NCBI RefSeq assembly: GCF_002968835.1
Contig: NZ_PKQK01000002.1
Span: 496,001 to 560,000 of the forward strand
Origin: Paenibacillus sp. PCH8
Lineage (GTDB): Bacteria; Bacillota; Bacilli; Paenibacillales; Paenibacillaceae
Direction: 5' to 3'
Length of the DNA stretch: 64,000 nucleotides
A model generated the notes under the pieces. The model did no database searches, was not told the DNA's origin, and was given only the letters and a program-made list of their open reading frames with translations. Of the stretch, positions 8,667 through 18,022 are shown one piece after another. A program made the position numbers and the translations under genes. How positions within the stretch are numbered: position 1 is the stretch's first letter; every line of letters begins with the position of its first letter.

Positions 8667-11600
8667 CTAGTGATTGCTAATGGACAGAGGAATCATCAGT
8701 TGCAATCGACAGCCTCCAACCGTTTCATCGCCAATCGTCATCGTACCACCAAGCAGCTCTACTCGCTCTCTCATACCACGCAGGCCAAATCCTGGTACCC
8801 TGCCGCGCAGACCACTGCCATTATCGATTAGACTGAACAGCAGACGCTGCTCTCTTTCCTCCAGTTGAAAATGAAAAATCGTGCTGTGTCCATGCCGAAT
8901 GCCATTCGTCAGCCCTTCCTGAAGCGCATGATAGATCACTTTCTTGGTAGACATCGAGAAGTAGGAGCTGATTGGAGATAACTGAGCGTGGATTCTAACA
9001 CTTGTATTCCGCTCCGTGCTCTCCATTAATTCATGCAATATTCCTGGCAAGTCCGCATAACGATCCTCGCGCAGCAGATGAACAGATTGTCGAATGTCCT
9101 CCAGACTGCTGCGAGCCAGATTTTGCGCCTGCTGCAAACGCTCTAGTCCCTCTTCCCGATCCTTTTTGAGCAGCCGTTTGCTGGCCTCCATTTGCAATAC
9201 CACTGAAGTCAAGGTGTGTCCCACGACATCATGAATATCCTGCGCGATTCGATGTCGCTCTTCGAAGATAGAGATTTCTGCCAATGCCGCTGAGGCCTCC
9301 TTCATGGAACGTTCAAGCTCCCTTGTCCTTTCCTCAACCTGCTGCTCCAGATTGCCGTGCATATGCTGCACCTCGTCATACAGTCTAGCGTTAGACAATG
9401 CCACAGCCCATTGCATGCCCAACAGCCTGAGCACTTCCTGCCTGCGCGTCGTGAACAGACCTGCCACGAGCGAGCTCTCCAGATAGAGCACCGTAGTCAA
9501 CCGCTGTTGTGTCATGATGGGCAGGCACAATACTGACTTTAATTTTTTTCGCTTTATATAATCCTGATGTGTAAACGGTCCTTCATGACAAGCCTGATCC
9601 AGCACCAGTGCAGATTTCGTGTTTATGGCATAACTGATTAGTGCAGCGGGCGCCACCTCATCCTTTGCATCCAATATTCTAGTCTCTATGTGCACCTGAT
9701 TCCTGGTTCCATAAGCTTCAATGGTATAACTGTTCTTCTGTTCATCACACAGAATCACCGCTCCATATTCAGCTCCCGCATTATGTAACATCATGCGCAG
9801 CAATCCGGAGATCAGAGGTGTCATCTGCATCTCACCAGACAAGGCGTAGCCCGCCTCGATCAGGGACATCATATCTGTTTCCTCCAGACCGGATGGATGC
9901 TTGCGATGTAATAGCGAGCTGTATTTATGCTCCATATCGCGCACCTTGGCTATGGCTCCCCATTGTTCGTAGGCGTTGCAGGCCTCCGTTAGATAGTGTC
10001 GTGCCAGATACACCTTCCTCCGCTGGATTCCATAGCGTCCGTAGCTCTCGGCGATCATGGCAATGTCATGCATATATCCACTATTCGCTGCTTGCTCCAG
10101 CGCTTGCTCATACAATGTCTCTGCCAAGTTGAATCTGCCGTCCAGTCGCGCCACCTCAGCTCGCAGGAATAGCCACTTTTGAATATAAAGCGCGGGAGCT
10201 CTTCTGGCAATTCGCCGCATTTTGCCTATGATCTTGCGAATCTTCCCCCTGTATATTTGCTGCTTGTTTGCAGAACTCATTTCATATATGCGGACAAGCA
10301 CTAACCCCTCATAAAAATACTGGACGACATTAAAGCTGGAACCTGCTTTTCTGTGTTTGCTGGAAAATACGGATTGCTCTAGAGCTGCCAGTGCCTCATC
10401 GTATTCACCAAACAACAATCCGGTCAGATAAGTAAAGTACAGCGCCATCTCTTTAAGCAGTTGGTCATCGTCTCCATATCCCTCTCCTGCGAGCCTGCGT
10501 CTATGAAACTCCTCTACCGGATATCGCTCTTCCCTGGAATGCTTGTCCATCAATCGGGTCACAATGGCAACAAGTCCTGTCGCCGTCCATTTCTGCCACG
10601 TATTATTCAGCTGATCGAACTTAGGCTCCCGTTGCTGGAGCTGGCTATATATCTGTGATAAAGGACGTCCTTCCATCATCAAGATGACCGCATTGACAAT
10701 GACATTATGATTCCCCTGGCGCAGATTGCCTGTCTCCAGAGAGATGTTGGCTGAGAATTCTGTGAATTGGTGTGTTAACTCCGGTTCATATTGACGCCAA
10801 CTGTCATAACAAAACATGAATGCCGACTGTACTCGTAGATGTAGCTCAGGGTACGGACGAGAGAGGTTCAGCGCCAGCTTACCCCATTTATACGTGTTCG
10901 TATCATCTCGCTGATAATAAAGCATTATCGCGTAACCAACATAGCCTATTCCTGATTCTGGTGCTTGCCCGTGTCTCAATGTAATGTCCATCATCAGGAG
11001 AGTCGCAGCAATCCATGCCCCACGATCCATTACAAACAAAGCGTCCACACTTCCAGCCAAAACCGTCATCGCAAGCCTCTGCACCTCATCCTGAAGTGGT
11101 GGAAGTTCTGCAAGACAATCAAAGTCCCGCCCCCACAGCTGTTGCTTGATGCGAGCCCATTGTCTCCATAGCTGCCCCTTCCCTGTTCGCAAGCGATAGG
11201 CCTCACCCAGCAAGGCCAGTGCCTGTCTGCACAGCATAGCAGCCTGATCGTTCCGATTGTAGCTGACCTCCAGACGAATGCGTCCGGTAAGAACTTTTAC
11301 CAAATCCATATCTGTTGCTGCATGAGCTGTCAGTTCCGCATAAACTTCATACGCTCGCGACTCCATGGCACAGAGCATAGCCACATCAGCCTGCTCCATG
11401 TAGAGCTGGAACATCAACGTATAATGTTGATCCCAATCCCCTGAATAGCTGTATTTTGCCGCCGTCTCCCACCATATAAGTGCTTCCTCGTATGCATAAG
11501 AACGTTTGGCTTCTGCACCAGCAGCCATATTCAAACGGATCAGTAGAAGACGTTCCTCCTCTGGTAGCGGAAGCATAGAACAGATCAAATTCCAGTGAAA

Positions 11601-13760
11601 GGCGATCTCGAATGGACTGACTTCTTTCCCTATCCTCAGCCGTATCAATAGTAATTCTCCCATACTCCGGTGAAACTTCTGACAGGTCTCTTCCTTCAAG
11701 CAGCTATAGGCAGCCTGACGTATTCGATCATGGTAAAAGCGGTATCTCCCCTCGTCTTTATCAGATACAGGGACCAGCAGATGCTCCTGGACAGCGGATT
11801 CCAGGAGCTCCAGCACTTCTTCCTCCGAGCAACCTGTCAAGGCACTTAACACAGTTACATCACAACTGCTCCCTGCCACAGCTACAGCACCCAACAGTCC
11901 GATCGTGTGCTGCGATTTTTGGGCCAACCTGGTCACGAAATAATGATCCGTTCCCTCCAGAAGTGTCTGAAATATCTCGTGATTCCACTGCCAGATGCCT
12001 TCGCCGTTCTGGAGGTATAGCAAACCTTGATGGAACGCTTCCTGAAGTACCTGATCCAAAATAAGGGGTTGACCCTTCGTATGATTCCAGAGCAGTTCCA
12101 GTAATAGATCTTTTTGTGCAATGCGTTCCCCAAATGTATCCTGTAGTAACTGCTCAATCTCTCCACGTGTCAGTGCCTGAAGTTGTAAACTATGGACTGT
12201 TAATCCGAGCTCAGCCAATCCCTGCTCCCAGGCATACGGGAGTTGTGTATGGCTCGCCTCACTCTCGCAACGATAGTTTACAATCACACAAAGATTGCGG
12301 GTTCCCGGGTCTTGAAGCAATTGAAGCAAATATTGCAGTGAACCCGCATCTGCCCACTGGATATCGTCCAGGACGATGACAAGCGGATGCTCATAGGTCA
12401 TGAACAATTGCAGCACACGGTTGAGCACATACGTAAAGCGATTCAGCGCACCATCGTGAGACAACGGCGGCAATGGAGGCTGTTCACCGATCAATTCCTT
12501 CAACGAACAGATACGCTCCGTCAACAGATTACCATAGGCACCCAGTTGCTCCAGCAGCCTTACTCTCCAGACCTCCACTTGCAGAACAGACTGGTTCAAT
12601 ACATTCATCAACAAGTGCTCCAGCACATCTAGCCAGATTTGATAGCGGGACTCCTTGTACTGTTCCTCAAAGGCTCTTATGCTGTAATATCGTCCATTAC
12701 CAGACCACGACTGTTTGAGCATCTCCGTCAGAAAGAAGGTCTTACCCATTCCGCTCTCACCCGTGACAGCCAATATGCGCGCCCGCTCTCCTGCAGTAGC
12801 TGTGCGGGCAATCTCTCTAAGCAACCATTCGCGTTCCTTCCAGCGTCCGTGCAGTCTTTGCAATCGTCCCGATACGTTCTCGGTCTGCTCCGCAGCAGAT
12901 AGCTCGAACGATGTAATGTCTCCTTTATGCTCCCATTCCTCCAGACAGTGTATCAGATCATGCCGAACCTCCGAGACAGTTTGATAAGAACCACTCTCGT
13001 CCTTACCTAAACATTTGACTATCATTCGGGACAACATTTCAGGGAGTTTGGAATTGACCTGATGAGGCAGTTCTGGGAACAATACTCGGTGACTATACAT
13101 TAAATCCCCTGCATTCTTGGCGGTAAAAGGTCGTCGTCCTGTGAACCATTCATATAGCACAATTCCCAAGGCATATAGATCTGCCTTCGTATCATCTGCA
13201 CGCACAGGCTGCCCGACAACCTGCGGAGACACATAAGCCAGCAACTCTGTCGTCCAGATATCGGCGTTCTGCACAGAGCCGGACCCCAGCATCGAAGCGC
13301 CAAGACTATAATCCATGAAATGCATCTGCTGTTGTACATCATCGTATAACAGGCTGGACGGGTGCAGCGCTAGCATTACAACCTGCTCTTGATGCATCTG
13401 CTCCAGTCGTTCAGTTAGAGCCACCGCCGCCTGAAGAAGATACTTCATCCCTAATTTCTTCCATTTAAGTGGCTCCAGCAACGCTGACATACTCTCTCCA
13501 GATAACTGCTGGAACAAGAGCACTGGATTGCCTTCCCTATGCCCCAGTAAACAAGGTCCGCCCAATCCACGTAGCGACAGATGCTTCAGTAAATCCCGTT
13601 CATAGTGAAACCCTGCCGTGGTACGGGTATCCCAAAATCCGCCAACGCTTGTCTTGGCAATACATTCACTTCCGTCTGCTTCACTTTGTACCCGATACCA
13701 TTGGAACCGATCATTAGCCGCTATTTTATTCAATGTATGATATCCCGATAGCTTCAGCAT
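8667..13760 (-). CDS. Trifunctional kinase-like / AAA ATPase / GAF / sensor histidine kinase
   Basis: 1697 residues. Residues about 1-275 have a Ser/Thr-kinase fold; 300-520 an AAA/STAND-type ATPase with Walker A GESGMGKT (334-341) and Walker B LVIVLDDIQWAD; then a long helical TPR-like region; a GAF domain (about 1290-1440); a coiled coil; and a HisKA_3 H-box ERHRIAQDIHDVVGH (His near 1509) with an HATPase domain (NGSGLRG). The kinase-like domain keeps Lys36 and Asp150 but has Ala131, His133 and Ser136 where the catalytic loop HRDxKPxN needs Asp, Lys and Asn, and DYS for DFG, so it looks like a pseudokinase. No transmembrane segment is seen: a soluble sensor. Its HisKA_3 type fits the NarL-type regulator at 2466-3116. 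Confidence 0.9.
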   Translation of the reverse strand: MLKLSGYHTLNKIAANDRFQWYRVQSEADGSECIAKTSVGGFWDTRTTAGFHYERDLLKHLSLRGLGGPCLLGHREGNPVLLFQQLSGESMSALLEPLKWKKLGMKYLLQAAVALTERLEQMHQEQVVMLALHPSSLLYDDVQQQMHFMDYSLGASMLGSGSVQNADIWTTELLAYVSPQVVGQPVRADDTKADLYALGIVLYEWFTGRRPFTAKNAGDLMYSHRVLFPELPHQVNSKLPEMLSRMIVKCLGKDESGSYQTVSEVRHDLIHCLEEWEHKGDITSFELSAAEQTENVSGRLQRLHGRWKEREWLLREIARTATAGERARILAVTGESGMGKTFFLTEMLKQSWSGNGRYYSIRAFEEQYKESRYQIWLDVLEHLLMNVLNQSVLQVEVWRVRLLEQLGAYGNLLTERICSLKELIGEQPPLPPLSHDGALNRFTYVLNRVLQLFMTYEHPLVIVLDDIQWADAGSLQYLLQLLQDPGTRNLCVIVNYRCESEASHTQLPYAWEQGLAELGLTVHSLQLQALTRGEIEQLLQDTFGERIAQKDLLLELLWNHTKGQPLILDQVLQEAFHQGLLYLQNGEGIWQWNHEIFQTLLEGTDHYFVTRLAQKSQHTIGLLGAVAVAGSSCDVTVLSALTGCSEEEVLELLESAVQEHLLVPVSDKDEGRYRFYHDRIRQAAYSCLKEETCQKFHRSMGELLLIRLRIGKEVSPFEIAFHWNLICSMLPLPEEERLLLIRLNMAAGAEAKRSYAYEEALIWWETAAKYSYSGDWDQHYTLMFQLYMEQADVAMLCAMESRAYEVYAELTAHAATDMDLVKVLTGRIRLEVSYNRNDQAAMLCRQALALLGEAYRLRTGKGQLWRQWARIKQQLWGRDFDCLAELPPLQDEVQRLAMTVLAGSVDALFVMDRGAWIAATLLMMDITLRHGQAPESGIGYVGYAIMLYYQRDDTNTYKWGKLALNLSRPYPELHLRVQSAFMFCYDSWRQYEPELTHQFTEFSANISLETGNLRQGNHNVIVNAVILMMEGRPLSQIYSQLQQREPKFDQLNNTWQKWTATGLVAIVTRLMDKHSREERYPVEEFHRRRLAGEGYGDDDQLLKEMALYFTYLTGLLFGEYDEALAALEQSVFSSKHRKAGSSFNVVQYFYEGLVLVRIYEMSSANKQQIYRGKIRKIIGKMRRIARRAPALYIQKWLFLRAEVARLDGRFNLAETLYEQALEQAANSGYMHDIAMIAESYGRYGIQRRKVYLARHYLTEACNAYEQWGAIAKVRDMEHKYSSLLHRKHPSGLEETDMMSLIEAGYALSGEMQMTPLISGLLRMMLHNAGAEYGAVILCDEQKNSYTIEAYGTRNQVHIETRILDAKDEVAPAALISYAINTKSALVLDQACHEGPFTHQDYIKRKKLKSVLCLPIMTQQRLTTVLYLESSLVAGLFTTRRQEVLRLLGMQWAVALSNARLYDEVQHMHGNLEQQVEERTRELERSMKEASAALAEISIFEERHRIAQDIHDVVGHTLTSVVLQMEASKRLLKKDREEGLERLQQAQNLARSSLEDIRQSVHLLREDRYADLPGILHELMESTERNTSVRIHAQLSPISSYFSMSTKKVIYHALQEGLTNGIRHGHSTIFHFQLEEREQRLLFSLIDNGSGLRGRVPGFGLRGMRERVELLGGTMTIGDETVGGCRLQLMIPLSISNH

Positions 13761-13824
13761 TTCTTTATCCCTTCGTGCCTGATTAGCCTGATAAACAGAA
13801 CCAGATTGATAATTCCTTTATACT

Positions 13825-14118
13825 TGAAGTGACCCCGTAAAGTTTAGACAGATTTCTTGTTTAAACGTCTAGTTTAATCTGTGCAGGATATGATGTATAG
13901 CTCTTTATAAAAGCTTTTTCACCATGATGCTCATATTGTCTAATCCCGTTTAAAAAGACAGAATGGTGAATCCCGATCGATTTTGCGATGCTTTTCAAGC
14001 TTTCTGATCCCTTTTCATAACGCATAACGGCTAATATTTTTTCATTTGTACTGAATTTAGTCATAAAAAAACTGCACCTCCAATTGGTAGTTGTGTCTAA
14101 CAATTGGGGTGCAGTTCA
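13825..14118 (-). mobile_element. Internally deleted IS3-family (IS150-like) element with both terminal repeats
   Basis: About 294 bp. Imperfect inverted ends are visible: TGAAGTGACCCCGTAAAG then TTTAGACA at the left (13825-13850), and on the opposite strand TGAACTGCACCCCAATTG then TTAGACA at the right (14118-14094). These resemble IS150-group ends. Only the start of orfA lies between them; orfB (integrase with DDE) is gone. No convincing target duplication was seen. It could now be mobilised only by a transposase from elsewhere. Confidence 0.75.
13861..14064 (-). pseudogene. Truncated IS3-family orfA (helix-turn-helix protein)
   Basis: 67 codons. The ATG at 14064 follows GGAGGTGCAG. MTKFSTNEKILAV followed by GSESLKSIAKSIGIHHSVF is the first HTH of IS150-type OrfA. 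IS150 OrfA is about 170 residues, so more than half is missing. The frame runs straight into the left inverted repeat, as expected from an internal deletion. Confidence 0.75.
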
Positions 14119-14196
14119 TTTAAAACAGGTGGTCGTTTAATTTCAATCTATTCCATAAGTACGTGTCCGAAAATGATGGTACGCAGTACCGTGAAG

Positions 14197-15918
14197 TCAA
14201 GCCAACAACGCCTGAGCGATCTGATCCACAATGCCATTGATGCCTGTCGGCCCATAACAGCCGATCCATGTCGCGGCATCTACGGAATGTATGTGCTGAC
14301 GCTCATCCGCATCCAGCATTCCCCAGACACGCTGTTCTGTCGCAGATACGCCCTCCTGCATGAGTTCATTGCTCAGCAAAAAGTAGTGGCTGGCTTGTAC
14401 AGCCGGTAGTCTATCAACCGAGATATGATAGGCCGTGTCGACAGTATCCGCTACGAATAACGGGACAGGCAAACCAAGATCACGGTATAGCACAGCACCT
14501 GTACGATGAGCGGCAGAGTGAACCCGAACGAGAGAATCCAGCGGACGGATCAGAGCCACACTTTTTCCTGCCAATACCGGAGCCAGTTCTTCGGACAGCA
14601 AAGCAGTACGTCGATGATAATCCGCAAGTATACGCTTGGCCTCTGCCCGCTTGCCTGTCAGTTCACCGAACAGACTCAGTATGGTCTGCCAGCTTTCATT
14701 GCGCTTGAACATAATCACCGGAGCGATCTTGCTTAACCTTTCAACGTGCTGATCATGCACCTCGGTGCAGATAATCAGATCCGGTGACAATCGTTCTACC
14801 GCAAGCAGATCAGGATACTCATACGTTCCGAGTAATTCGGTACCCTGAAGTCCTGCTCGGATATATTGAGGGAAATTGATCACCGCACTTCCCGATCCGA
14901 CACTTCCTGCTGGAGACAAACCAAGCGCGAGCAAATGATCGGCATATTGAACATCGAGTACGGCGATACGCTGTGGTGATTCAGTAACTTGATATTCACC
15001 TCGCATATGGCAGATCACCGGACCTTGGGCCGACTTGTACGAAGAAGCTGTGCGATTCTGCAGTAAGGCTTGAGCATAGTTTTCATCTGTTTCCAAAGCG
15101 GCAGCAAGTCGATAACGCAGCGGAGGAACCCCATAATATTTCTTAAACGCCCTGCTGAAATAATACATGTCACGGTAGCCCATTTTGTCCGCAATTTCCC
15201 CAATAGAAGCATCCGTATGATGCAGCATCCGCGATGCATTCTCCATACGTAGCTTAATAACGTACTCCATCGGCCCGAGCTGCTTCTCTTGTTTGAATCG
15301 TCGCTGCAACTGCCTTACGCTACATCCAGCGAGAGCTGCCAGCTCTTTCAGCTCCAGATTCTGGCGATAATGCGATGATATATACGACACAACAACATCC
15401 ACCATATCGGACTCTGCCCCGCCTTGACCACGTTCATACTCCATGATCAGTTCGTAGATCATTACCTGGAGCAACGCATTGGCATGAAAACGTTCCAGCC
15501 CTTCGCTGCGGCGCCATTTGGCAACGATTATTTCCGCATTCTGAATCCATTCCGCTTGGGTTACAGGGTTCTGAATAAACGAAGTTTGCAGTGGGTGTTT
15601 CCGATACGAGGGCATCGCATGGGAGGCTCCTTCCATGGAAGAAGCCTTATACATGATCACGATATAATAAAGTTCGTCTGATCTGGCCGTCAGCGTAAAG
15701 GATGTTCCCTTCACCACATGACAAGCAAAAGAAGCTCCAATGTGGCAAACTTCACCATTCATTGTAAGCTCCCCTTCCCCGCCTACTGCCAGCAGCAACA
15801 CATTCGAGGTTAATTCGGTTTCGCTAAGAACACTGCTTGTCTGCAAAGTACCGCTATACCCGTCAAGCATCTTGATCGTCGTATCAATCCATAGACTTGT
15901 CTGTTCTTGCAGCGGCAT
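14197..15918 (-). CDS. AraC-family regulator fused to a siderophore-binding domain (Btr-like)
   Basis: 573 residues from the ATG at 15918, which has AGGAG nine bases upstream; the ATG at 15927 is too close to that site. The N-terminal cupin-like part is followed by two AraC HTHs (about 165-265: LELKELAALAGCSVRQLQRR and SIGEIADKMGYRDMYYFSR) and then a FecB/FhuD-like binding fold (from about 300: QRIAVLDVQYADHLLALGL, PDLIICTEVHDQ). In Bacillus subtilis the same architecture (Btr) senses ferric-siderophore in the cytoplasm and activates the uptake operon. The binding domain is clearly related to the lipoprotein at 16742-17782. It is third in an operon-like run behind a Fur box. Predicted role: activation of this locus. 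Confidence 0.88.
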   Translation of the reverse strand: MPLQEQTSLWIDTTIKMLDGYSGTLQTSSVLSETELTSNVLLLAVGGEGELTMNGEVCHIGASFACHVVKGTSFTLTARSDELYYIVIMYKASSMEGASHAMPSYRKHPLQTSFIQNPVTQAEWIQNAEIIVAKWRRSEGLERFHANALLQVMIYELIMEYERGQGGAESDMVDVVVSYISSHYRQNLELKELAALAGCSVRQLQRRFKQEKQLGPMEYVIKLRMENASRMLHHTDASIGEIADKMGYRDMYYFSRAFKKYYGVPPLRYRLAAALETDENYAQALLQNRTASSYKSAQGPVICHMRGEYQVTESPQRIAVLDVQYADHLLALGLSPAGSVGSGSAVINFPQYIRAGLQGTELLGTYEYPDLLAVERLSPDLIICTEVHDQHVERLSKIAPVIMFKRNESWQTILSLFGELTGKRAEAKRILADYHRRTALLSEELAPVLAGKSVALIRPLDSLVRVHSAAHRTGAVLYRDLGLPVPLFVADTVDTAYHISVDRLPAVQASHYFLLSNELMQEGVSATEQRVWGMLDADERQHIHSVDAATWIGCYGPTGINGIVDQIAQALLA

Positions 15919-15963
15919 TTCTCTCATCTCCTGACAATAGCAATGGTAAAGTTGTTGCTGTTG

Positions 15964-16740
15964 TCATTTTAATTGAGATTCTTTCTCATTGTCAATTTTC
16001 GGACATTTCCGGCAATATTCCCCTGACATCTGATAATAGAAACAACAGGTGATGCGCTCGCTTTTCGCAACTAGAATGTTGTCCTTACAATTGGTGAACC
16101 GGGTCAACGGATTCTTTTTTACACCGAACACTTGCCCGGACGCCACTTGCGTCAGATATGAAAAGTCCTCTCGAATGATCTTACTTTCCTGCTCTGTCTC
16201 GGCTTCATCCGGAGCGAATAGTCTGCCAATACGTACCATAATATTCTCCCAGAGAATACTCATCGAAAGAGGTGCAATCGCAGCGAGTGTCTTCAACAGC
16301 GGTGTCAGCTGTACCGCAAACATGCTCTGGACTGCCTTTTCCCGCCATACGCTTCTGTCTCCAGTCAGTTCTTCAGCCTGAAGCCCATTCACCGCTAGAA
16401 AAGGAAATCGTGTGCCGCCCTCATGATCTGAGAGCGCCGGATGATAGAGAAAGCTGTTCTCCAGCTGAAAGGTTACATGCTGATGATGAAACGTCATCGC
16501 GGTCACGAGCGGAGTCGTCCATAGATAGCCAAGCCGCTTGGCTAACATGGAGGCTGCCACTTTCATGTCAGGCGCATCGATATAGTTCTGAAACCAGCTG
16601 ATATACTCTCGACACGCCTCTTCGTCATGCAACTCACTCAAAGCAATGGTACGGACACTATGTTCAGGCGGCTCACCAAGCAAAATTGAATGATCCTCTA
16701 CCGTCTCTTTCCATAAGTCTGTCGAGAGATATGGGTTCAT
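15964..16740 (-). CDS. FhuF-like ferric-siderophore reductase ([2Fe-2S])
   Basis: 258 residues. The ATG at 16740 lies one base after the stop of the binding-lipoprotein gene, so translation is probably coupled. The C-terminus carries CC and then C-x2-C (RITCCFYYQMSGEYCRKCP), the unusual four-cysteine [2Fe-2S] motif of FhuF; I count nine residues between CC and CxxC. FhuF-type proteins reduce ferric siderophores in the cytoplasm to release iron. N-terminal residues are only loosely conserved in this family. Operon position between a siderophore-binding lipoprotein and a Btr-like regulator supports the call. Confidence 0.8.
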   Translation of the reverse strand: MNPYLSTDLWKETVEDHSILLGEPPEHSVRTIALSELHDEEACREYISWFQNYIDAPDMKVAASMLAKRLGYLWTTPLVTAMTFHHQHVTFQLENSFLYHPALSDHEGGTRFPFLAVNGLQAEELTGDRSVWREKAVQSMFAVQLTPLLKTLAAIAPLSMSILWENIMVRIGRLFAPDEAETEQESKIIREDFSYLTQVASGQVFGVKKNPLTRFTNCKDNILVAKSERITCCFYYQMSGEYCRKCPKIDNEKESQLK

Positions 16741-16741
16741 A

Positions 16742-17782
16742 TTAGTTCGATCCGAGCAGGGCTTCCGATGCCTGATCTACGATCAGATTAATCGCAAGTG
16801 GTCCGTAATATGCGATCCACAGTGTTGAGTTTACGTCATACGTGCGGTTATTTTTCACAGCATCAAGGGACTTCCACACTGGATTACTCACCATAGCCTC
16901 TGCCTCTGCCGCAAACAGCTCATCCGACAGCACAAAATAACGATCTGCCCCAATGTCAGGAACCTTCTCCATCGAGATTTCAACGGAGGTATCATCCTTG
17001 ATTCCCTCAACGAGTGCAGGCATATTCAAGCCCAAATCCTGATACAGAATGCCGCCTGTGCGATGCTCGATCCCGTGAACACGAATGCCTTCTTTTCTCG
17101 GACGAATCAAGGCGACCGTTTCATCTCCCATTTTCTCTGACAGCTGTGCCTTCAGGCCAACGACTTTCTCCTCATATGCTTTACGCACAGTCTCTGCCTC
17201 GTCATGTTTGTCTGTAATCTTAGCCACCGTAGCTAACGTATCACGCCAATCCTCATAGAAATCGAGTACGAGGGTAGGTGCAATTTTGCTAACACTCTCA
17301 TACTGTTTCTCCTGGAAATCGGTCATGATAATCAGATCCGGGTCCAACGCTACAATCGCTTCCAGATTAGGCTCGTCCCGTGTACCCAGAACCTGTACGC
17401 CACTCGGCTGATCGCCTAAGTATTCTGGGAAATCGGTGTTACCTCCAGCGATAACACTGCCTGCGGGCTTCTCGCCTACCGCTAACATTTGATCCAGGAA
17501 TTTAACATCAAGCACCGCAATTTTCTGTGGTTTTTCGTTTAGCGTCAGCTCACCCTTCATGTGCGTGATCGTTACAGGAAAAGCTCCGTCCGTCTGAGTT
17601 TCAGCATTCGCAGGTGTCTCCGCTGTCGTTGCCGCAGATTGCTTACCGCTATCTGTACCTGTTGCGGCACCGCAAGCCGTCAAAACAAGAATAAGGGCCA
17701 GCATCAAGCCCATTAATAATCGTGATTTGTGAGCAGTATCGGCCTTGTTACCAGCCGCTTGCCCCTTTGTTCCTTGATTCAT
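16742..17782 (-). CDS. Iron-siderophore ABC transporter substrate-binding lipoprotein
   Basis: 346 residues. The ATG at 17782 has a G-rich site (AAGGGGG) upstream. Signal peptide with lipobox LVLTACG, then a Thr/Ala-rich linker and a FecB/FhuD-type fold: QKIAVLDVKFLDQMLAVGE, LDPDLIIMTDFQE, HGIEHRTGGILYQDLGL. It would capture a ferric siderophore outside the membrane and hand it to an ABC permease. No permease or ATPase gene is adjacent, so it must use one encoded elsewhere. A near-consensus Fur box lies 27 bases upstream of the start, indicating repression by iron. Confidence 0.9.
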   Translation of the reverse strand: MNQGTKGQAAGNKADTAHKSRLLMGLMLALILVLTACGAATGTDSGKQSAATTAETPANAETQTDGAFPVTITHMKGELTLNEKPQKIAVLDVKFLDQMLAVGEKPAGSVIAGGNTDFPEYLGDQPSGVQVLGTRDEPNLEAIVALDPDLIIMTDFQEKQYESVSKIAPTLVLDFYEDWRDTLATVAKITDKHDEAETVRKAYEEKVVGLKAQLSEKMGDETVALIRPRKEGIRVHGIEHRTGGILYQDLGLNMPALVEGIKDDTSVEISMEKVPDIGADRYFVLSDELFAAEAEAMVSNPVWKSLDAVKNNRTYDVNSTLWIAYYGPLAINLIVDQASEALLGSN

Positions 17783-17808
17783 GATGAATCCCCCTTATGT
17801 ATAATACT

Positions 17809-17827
17809 GATAATGATTTTCATTATC
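17809..17827 (-). promoter_or_regulatory. Fur box
   Basis: GATAATGATTTTCATTATC matches the classical 19-bp Fur consensus at 17 of 19 positions. It sits just upstream of the siderophore-binding lipoprotein gene and should place the three-gene iron operon under Fur control. Confidence 0.88.
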
Positions 17828-17932
17828 GAAACATAAAGAGAGTATATACGATCTCCGTATCGTGTTACCATGTACTTTTGCGACATTTCAGCCGGACTAA
17901 TGCGACATCACGAGCCGCCTTATCATCCTATA

Positions 17933-18000
17933 CTAAAAAGGAAGATCCTCTTCCTCCCATAGGAAATCAGACAACCTTCCTAGGCTTTTGGAATATTGTT
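17933..18000. repeat. Copy of a short dispersed palindromic sequence (also at 25880-25945)
   Basis: AGGAAG ... GGAAATCAGAC ... CCTTCCTAGGCTTTTGGAA resembles the sequence at 25880-25945 (GGAAGG ... GGGAATCAGAC ... CCTTCCGATGCTTTCGGAA) in order and spacing. The outer GGAAG/CTTCC arms can pair. It could act as a weak terminator for flanking genes or be a small REP-type repeat. The rest of the 17828-18022 gap shows nothing further. Confidence 0.5.
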
Positions 18001-18022
18001 TCGATACTAATCATTATACTCC

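Noticed and set aside
15928-15965. Second Fur box before the AraC fusion gene
   Set aside because: AT-rich sequence with only a partial match (AATGAGAAAGAATCTCA), overlapping the end of the reductase gene; too weak to call.
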